Positions 15,479 through 19,281 of a stretch of 19,281 nucleotides of DNA are shown piece after piece. Numbering within the stretch: the first letter of the stretch is position 1; every line of letters begins with the position of its first letter. The notes beneath the pieces are model-generated. The model saw only the letters and a list, made by a program, of their open reading frames with translations. It made no database searches and was not told the DNA's origin. The translations under genes were made by a program, and so were the position numbers. The DNA comes from Bacteroidales bacterium (GTDB lineage: Bacteria > Bacteroidota > Bacteroidia > Bacteroidales > UBA12077): positions 1 through 19,281 of the forward strand of contig DMBU01000119.1 of the NCBI GenBank assembly GCA_003446015.1, given 5' to 3'.

Positions 15479-16389
15479 TGAAAAAACTAATTAAATACTG
15501 TTTCCTTTTTGTAATACCTGTGGTTATAATTCTTATTATACTACCTGTTAAAAAAAGATTAATATATCAAGGCTTGAAAGATGATTGTTTTAATCATGGA
15601 ATTTGGATACATGATAGGATTTATGAGAATAACAAACCAATTGATATTGCTTTTTTAGGTTCTTCCCATACAATTAATGGCATAAATGATAAATTAATTA
15701 CAGATAAGATTAACAATCAAACATCTGTTAATTTTGGCTATTGCAGATTAGGAAGAAACTTAAATTATGTTCTTTTAAAAGAGATTCTGAAAAAAAAAGA
15801 CCTAAAAAAAATTATTATTGAAGTAAGAGAAAGTGAGAATAGATACAGTCATCCAATATTTCCATATATAGCTTCAACAAAAGATGTAATTGCCCCAAAC
15901 CTATTTTTTAATAGAGATATATTATCAGATTTGCGGACACATTTTACTTATAAAGTAGAAATAATACAAGACAAAATTTATAAACAAGAAACAGATTTCC
16001 CTATTCAAGAAAATGATTTTGGGTTTGCTTCTAATCTTAATACGGCATCTGTAATTCTACTAGATAAAATAAAAATAAAAAGAAGCGTTCAAAAAAAACA
16101 GTTGACAAAAATAGAACAAGTATTTCATGATAACTTTTCAAGAATATATTTGAATAAAATTATTAAAATTTGCAATAAAAATGAGATAAAAATTTACTTT
16201 TTATATTTACCTTCTTATGGAAGAAATATTGAAAAGCCAACTAATTATAAGTATTATCAGAAAAATGGAGAACTTCTTATACCTCCTGCACAGATTCTAT
16301 GGAATCAAAATAATTGGCATGATGAAGTACATTTGAATCAATCGGGAGCAAAGAAATTATCATTATGGATTGCAAATCAAATTAATTGA
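15478..16389 (+). CDS. SGNH-hydrolase-like protein, partner of the MBOAT acyltransferase
   Basis: The 303-aa protein has an N-terminal membrane anchor (about residues 7-24) and an extracytoplasmic domain that resembles the SGNH/DltD/AlgJ-like group. Candidate active-site blocks are FLGSSHTING (59-68; Ser63 as nucleophile), NFGYCRLGRN (85-94) and the terminal WHDEVHLNQSG (280-290) with Asp282 and His285 as the D-x-x-H pair. Such proteins complete the acyl transfer begun by an MBOAT partner, moving the acyl group to a polymer outside the membrane. The start overlaps the MBOAT stop by one base, so translation is probably coupled. Overall similarity to named families is low and the assignment rests on these blocks plus context. 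The acceptor polymer is unknown; no polysaccharide synthesis gene is nearby. Confidence 0.75.
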   Translation: MKKLIKYCFLFVIPVVIILIILPVKKRLIYQGLKDDCFNHGIWIHDRIYENNKPIDIAFLGSSHTINGINDKLITDKINNQTSVNFGYCRLGRNLNYVLLKEILKKKDLKKIIIEVRESENRYSHPIFPYIASTKDVIAPNLFFNRDILSDLRTHFTYKVEIIQDKIYKQETDFPIQENDFGFASNLNTASVILLDKIKIKRSVQKKQLTKIEQVFHDNFSRIYLNKIIKICNKNEIKIYFLYLPSYGRNIEKPTNYKYYQKNGELLIPPAQILWNQNNWHDEVHLNQSGAKKLSLWIANQIN

Positions 16390-16427
16390 TTTAAAGATTT
16401 AATCCAAATTGCCATAAAACTCATATC

Positions 16428-16475
16428 AAAAAATAAAAAATGCCGACAAATATTTGTCGGCGTTTTTGTTTTTAT
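16428..16475. terminator. Bidirectional terminator: perfect 20-base palindrome
   Basis: GCCGACAAATATTTGTCGGC (16442-16461) is a perfect palindrome with a G+C-rich base. It is preceded by an A-rich run (about 16428-16440) and followed by T-rich sequence (GTTTTTGTTTTTATTTT), so it has the hairpin plus U-run form on both strands. It lies between the convergent SGNH-like gene (ends 16389) and the helicase gene (stop at 16472), and should stop transcription of both. Confidence 0.85.
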
Positions 16476-18346
16476 TTTCTTGTTCTGGGTCTTGATCTTC
16501 TTGGTCCACCGCTGGATTTTTCTCCTCCACCGGATCTGCTTCCACTTGATCTTTCGCCTCCGCCAGATCTACTACTGCTTGATCTTCTTCCATAACGATC
16601 ACCATCTGATGATCTTTTCTCGCCATAGGATTTGCTTCTTTCGCCTCCACCACTGCTGCGTCTTGAATCACGATCCGATCCTCTTCCACTTCGTCTGGAA
16701 TCACGATCAGAACCGCCCTCTCCTGCTTGTCTTTCCTTAGCAATTTCAGAGCTTACACTTATTCCTTCAAAAACAGCGCTGTTTAAACCTTCTAAAACTT
16801 TATCGGTATATTGTTTGTCGATCTCAAAAAACGAGAAAGATTTCATAACATCTATTCTTCCAATCTCAATATTTCTTTCACCTGTAGCTTCGTTTACAAG
16901 TCCCATTAATCGTTGAGGATTCAGTCCGTGATTTTTACCTACGTTCACAAATAAACGTTTAAAATCACCATTATTAGCTCTTCTGCCTCCTCTTTCTCTA
17001 TTGCCAGAATCTCTTTCGTCTGAAACATTTAAATCAGGTGCATTCTTATAATACTCTAAGAATCTATTAAATTCTAATGAAACGAATCGTTTAATCAAAT
17101 CTTCTTTTTCTAATCCACCTAACTTCTTATAAATCTCTGGTAAAAAGGTATCAATTTGATCATGATTAACTTCAACATTTTCCATTTTATCAATTAAATG
17201 GAAAAGCTGTTTCCCACAAACCTCTTTACCAGTAGGTATAGTAGCTTTTTCGAAAGTTTTATTTATCTTCTTCTCAATTTCTCTGATTCGATATTTTTCG
17301 CGTAAATGGATTATAGCAATCGAAATACCATCTTTTCCAGCTCGTCCGGTACGCCCACTTCGATGAGTGTATGCTTCTAACTCATCTGGTAAGTTATAGT
17401 TAATAACATGAGTAAGGTCATTAACATCTAAACCACGAGCCGCAACATCGGTAGCAACAAGCATTTGCAAGCTTTTAGATCTAAATCGTGCCATTACATG
17501 ATCACGCTGAGCCTGTGATAAATCACCGTGCAAAGCATCTGCATTATATCCATCTTTTATTAACCATTCAGCAACTTCTTTTGTTTCCATTCGTGTACGG
17601 CAGAAAACAATGGCGTAAATATCAGGATTCATATCAGCTATTCGCTTTAATGCTGAATATCGATCTCGTGCTTGAACCAAATAATAGCTATGTGTTACAT
17701 TCTCTGCACCGGCATTCTTTTTACCAATCGTAATTTCTTCCGGATTTGACATGTACTTTTTTGCGATTAAAGCAACTTCTTTAGGCATCGTTGCAGAAAA
17801 AAGCAAAGTTCTTCGCTCATTAGGAACTGATTCCAAAATTTCATTTAAATCATCGCGAAAACCCATGTTTAACATTTCGTCAGACTCATCCAAAACAACT
17901 GTTTCAACATTTGAAATATCTGCTTTTTTTCTTTTAATTAGATCAAGAATTCGGCCCGGTGTTGCAACAATAACGTGAGTACCCATTTTTAATCCACGAA
18001 TTTGTGCATCCATATTTGCACCACCATAAATTGGTAATACTTTTAAACCATCAACATATTTTGAATAAGCCATCAAATCTTTGGCGATTTGAACACATAA
18101 TTCACGAGTTGGTGAAAGAATTAAAGCTTGTGGATATTTTTTTGAGATATCAATTTGCTGAACAATTGGTAATCCAAATGCAGCTGTTTTTCCTGTTCCG
18201 GTTTGTGCTAGCGCAACAATATCCCTTTTTGATTCAAGTACTACAGGTATTACTTCGATTTGAACAGGCATTGCTTCTACAAAACCTAATTCACTAATTC
18301 CTTTTAGGATATCTTTTGAGATACCTAAATCGGTAAATTTTGTCAT
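16472..18346 (-). CDS. deaD: DEAD-box ATP-dependent RNA helicase, DeaD/CsdA-like
   Basis: This cytoplasmic helicase unwinds RNA duplexes with ATP, in ribosome assembly, mRNA decay and cold adaptation in relatives. The 624-aa chain shows the Q motif (Gln29 in MPVQIEVIP), motif I AQTGTGKT (47-54), PTREL (79-83), TPGR (129-132), motif II DESD (153-156) instead of DEAD, SAT (184-186), HGDLSQAQRD (273-282), VATDVAARGLDV (297-308) and HRSGRTGRAGKDG (328-340). A DbpA-like RNA-binding domain follows (about 463-535, from FKRLFVNVGKNHGLN). The last 85 residues are a disordered Arg/Gly/Ser/Asp tail with repeats. A strong Shine-Dalgarno sequence and a leader of about 85 bases precede it. DESD keeps the residues that bind magnesium and should be active. 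Confidence 0.96.
   Translation of the reverse strand: MTKFTDLGISKDILKGISELGFVEAMPVQIEVIPVVLESKRDIVALAQTGTGKTAAFGLPIVQQIDISKKYPQALILSPTRELCVQIAKDLMAYSKYVDGLKVLPIYGGANMDAQIRGLKMGTHVIVATPGRILDLIKRKKADISNVETVVLDESDEMLNMGFRDDLNEILESVPNERRTLLFSATMPKEVALIAKKYMSNPEEITIGKKNAGAENVTHSYYLVQARDRYSALKRIADMNPDIYAIVFCRTRMETKEVAEWLIKDGYNADALHGDLSQAQRDHVMARFRSKSLQMLVATDVAARGLDVNDLTHVINYNLPDELEAYTHRSGRTGRAGKDGISIAIIHLREKYRIREIEKKINKTFEKATIPTGKEVCGKQLFHLIDKMENVEVNHDQIDTFLPEIYKKLGGLEKEDLIKRFVSLEFNRFLEYYKNAPDLNVSDERDSGNRERGGRRANNGDFKRLFVNVGKNHGLNPQRLMGLVNEATGERNIEIGRIDVMKSFSFFEIDKQYTDKVLEGLNSAVFEGISVSSEIAKERQAGEGGSDRDSRRSGRGSDRDSRRSSGGGERSKSYGEKRSSDGDRYGRRSSSSRSGGGERSSGSRSGGGEKSSGGPRRSRPRTRK
16508..16714 (-). repeat. 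Coding repeats in the helicase tail
   Basis: The C-terminal tail contains two pairs of near-identical segments, each pair offset by 11 residues (33 bases): GSDRDSRRS at residues 545-553 and 556-564, and SRSGGGE at 592-598 and 603-609. The DNA is similarly repetitive. Repeat number is likely to vary between strains by slippage or recombination; reading frame is kept because the unit is a multiple of three. Confidence 0.75.
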
Positions 18347-18355
18347 TTTTATTTT

Positions 18356-18360
18356 CCTCC
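18356..18360 (-). promoter_or_regulatory. Strong Shine-Dalgarno site of the helicase gene
   Basis: CCTCC on the plus strand is GGAGG on the minus strand, 9 bases upstream of the ATG at 18346. The extended run is GGGAGGAAAA. Most other genes in the window have no such site, in line with weak use of Shine-Dalgarno pairing in Bacteroidota. It confirms the start codon. Confidence 0.75.
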
Positions 18361-18438
18361 CGTGCTTTCGGATTCCTACTCAACTCGCCAAAAGCCGGTT
18401 AGACACCTAAAAACACATATTTAATTAATTTAAGGGTG

Positions 18439-18446
18439 CAAAGGTA
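18439..18446 (-). promoter_or_regulatory. Candidate -7 element of the helicase gene
   Basis: CAAAGGTA on the plus strand is TACCTTTG on the minus strand, matching TAnnTTTG. Transcription would begin near 18432, giving a leader of about 85 bases that includes a notably G+C-rich patch (18356-18405). No -33 TTG is seen at the usual distance. Confidence 0.45.
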
Positions 18447-18517
18447 ACAGAATAATTTGATTATGAACTATGTATTTGTTTTTTTTAGAAATTTAATATT
18501 AACTTGTCATTAAATAT

Positions 18518-18525
18518 TACATTTG
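18518..18525 (+). promoter_or_regulatory. Candidate -7 element of the hemolysin III gene
   Basis: TACATTTG matches TAnnTTTG, the same sequence as at the Crp/Fnr promoter. Transcription would start near 18532, about 63 bases before the ATG at 18595. No -33 TTG at 17-23 bases; the nearest, at 18504-18506, leaves a spacer of 11. Confidence 0.4.
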
Positions 18526-18594
18526 GAAGACATGAAAATAACAAATTCATTTACTGCCCAATAACAATATTAATTTTAAATCAGATATAAAAGC

Positions 18595-19239
18595 ATGGGA
18601 AAAGTTAAAACAGGAAAGAGAAAGAAAAATGAAGAGATTGTAAACAGCACTTCCCATGGAATAGGTTTGTTATTAGCTATTGCAGGAGCTACAATTTTAA
18701 TAATCAAAGCAGCAAATCAGGGTACAATTTGGCATCTAGTTACTTTCAGTATTTTTGGGGCAGGACTAATCAACTTATATACTGCTTCGACACTGTTTCA
18801 TGGAGCATTAAATATTAAATTAAAGGCAAACTTAAATCGATTCGACCATTCTTCAATCTATGTTTTAATTGCTGCAACATATACTCCTTTTGCTTTATTA
18901 GGCATTAAAGGTGCTTTTGGCTGGGTTGTTTTTGGAATTGTTTGGGCGATGGCTATAGCCGGTGTTGTTTTTAAGATTTGGTTCTACTCGCCTAAATATC
19001 GAAGTATTTCTGCCTGGTTATATGTTATTATGGGATGGACAGGAATAATTGCAATTGTTCCCATAATTAAACATGTTCCTGGAACATCACTTTGGTTTTT
19101 GCTAGCAGGTTGTTTATCCTACATGGGTGGAGTTATCTTTTATCTAAATGAAAAAATACCTTATGGACATAGTATTTTTCATTTATTTATTATTGGAGGC
19201 AGCATCTGCCACTTTTTTTCTCTTTTTTTTATGATCTAA
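18595..19239 (+). CDS. trhA: Hemolysin III / PAQR-family seven-helix membrane protein
   Basis: The 214-aa protein has a short basic cytoplasmic N-terminus (KTGKRKK) followed by seven hydrophobic segments, the PAQR/hemolysin III fold. The family's putative metal site is complete: Ser65 and His69 in STLFHGA, Asp84 in NRFDHSSIY, and His192 and His196 in HSIFH of the last helix. The signatures NSTSHGIG (17-24) and ATYTPFALL (94-102) are also typical. Despite the name, haemolysis is not established for most members; TrhA in E. coli relates to membrane energetics and fluidity homeostasis, and related proteins resemble adiponectin receptors. It is divergent from the helicase gene with its own candidate promoter and looks monocistronic. 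The 42 bases after its stop hold only an A+T-rich inverted repeat at the window edge. Confidence 0.94.
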   Translation: MGKVKTGKRKKNEEIVNSTSHGIGLLLAIAGATILIIKAANQGTIWHLVTFSIFGAGLINLYTASTLFHGALNIKLKANLNRFDHSSIYVLIAATYTPFALLGIKGAFGWVVFGIVWAMAIAGVVFKIWFYSPKYRSISAWLYVIMGWTGIIAIVPIIKHVPGTSLWFLLAGCLSYMGGVIFYLNEKIPYGHSIFHLFIIGGSICHFFSLFFMI

Positions 19240-19281
19240 TCAATCAATTTAAACTTCTTTTATCCCTACGAGGGTTTAAAC

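Noticed and set aside
16480..18297. Several long open frames on the plus strand, and others on the minus strand, across the helicase gene
   Set aside because: They are shadows of the repeat-rich helicase coding sequence; the helicase frame carries all conserved motifs.
18361..18410. G+C-rich patch upstream of the helicase considered as a tRNA or small RNA gene
   Set aside because: No cloverleaf or stable stem could be drawn and no terminator follows; it is better read as the helicase leader.
19248..19280. Inverted repeat TTTAAAC / GTTTAAA at the window end
   Set aside because: Seven A+T-rich pairs with a 19-base loop and no visible U run; it is cut by the window edge, so it cannot be called a terminator or an attachment site.

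Overview
The window reads as a chromosomal housekeeping segment from a Bacteroidota bacterium. The evidence is a GldB-type lipoprotein, a MurF-Alr fusion protein, Bacteroidota-type -7 promoter elements (TAnnTTTG), weak Shine-Dalgarno signals at most genes, and A+T-rich DNA. A free-living member of the class Bacteroidia, for example Marinilabiliales, would fit, but that placement is inference. I see no rRNA, tRNA, CRISPR array, insertion sequence, phage gene or integration site. No gap between genes exceeds 300 bases.

Layout. 124-741 (+) is a small membrane-anchored protein resembling DUF6090. 816-2486 (-) is formate-tetrahydrofolate ligase, with a terminator shared in the convergent gap. 2696-3724 (-) is the lipoprotein GldB. 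It is divergent from 3942-4595 (+), a secreted outer-membrane beta-barrel protein, and 4620-6278 (+), glutamine-dependent NAD synthetase; their candidate promoters overlap. 6430-7122 (+) is a Crp/Fnr regulator with a perfect inverted repeat in its promoter. It faces 7134-8600 (-), a membrane-anchored class-C beta-lactamase-like serine hydrolase. 8867-11910 (-) is a two-gene unit, thymidine kinase followed by the MurF-Alr fusion, joined by an ATGA overlap.

From 11970 to 16389 five + strand genes lie almost end to end: an uncharacterised charged protein, RsmI, a Qnr-like pentapeptide-repeat protein, an MBOAT acyltransferase and an SGNH-like partner. The run ends at a perfect 20-base palindrome that can terminate from both sides. 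16472-18346 (-) is a DEAD-box RNA helicase with a DESD motif II, a DbpA-like RNA-binding domain and an Arg/Gly/Ser tail with internal repeats. It is divergent from 18595-19239 (+), a hemolysin III/PAQR seven-helix membrane protein.

How the genes fit together. Several themes recur: one-carbon, NAD and thymidine metabolism (Fhs, NadE, Tdk), peptidoglycan precursor synthesis (MurF-Alr), envelope and surface functions (GldB, beta-barrel, serine hydrolase, MBOAT/SGNH pair, hemolysin III) and ribosome/RNA biology (RsmI, DeaD). I found no clear novel defence or mobile system. The points most worth a second look are the regulator's palindrome, the overlapping gldB/beta-barrel promoters, the five-gene rsmI run with its unknown first gene and Qnr-like third gene, the surface acylation pair, and the helicase's leader and repeat tail.
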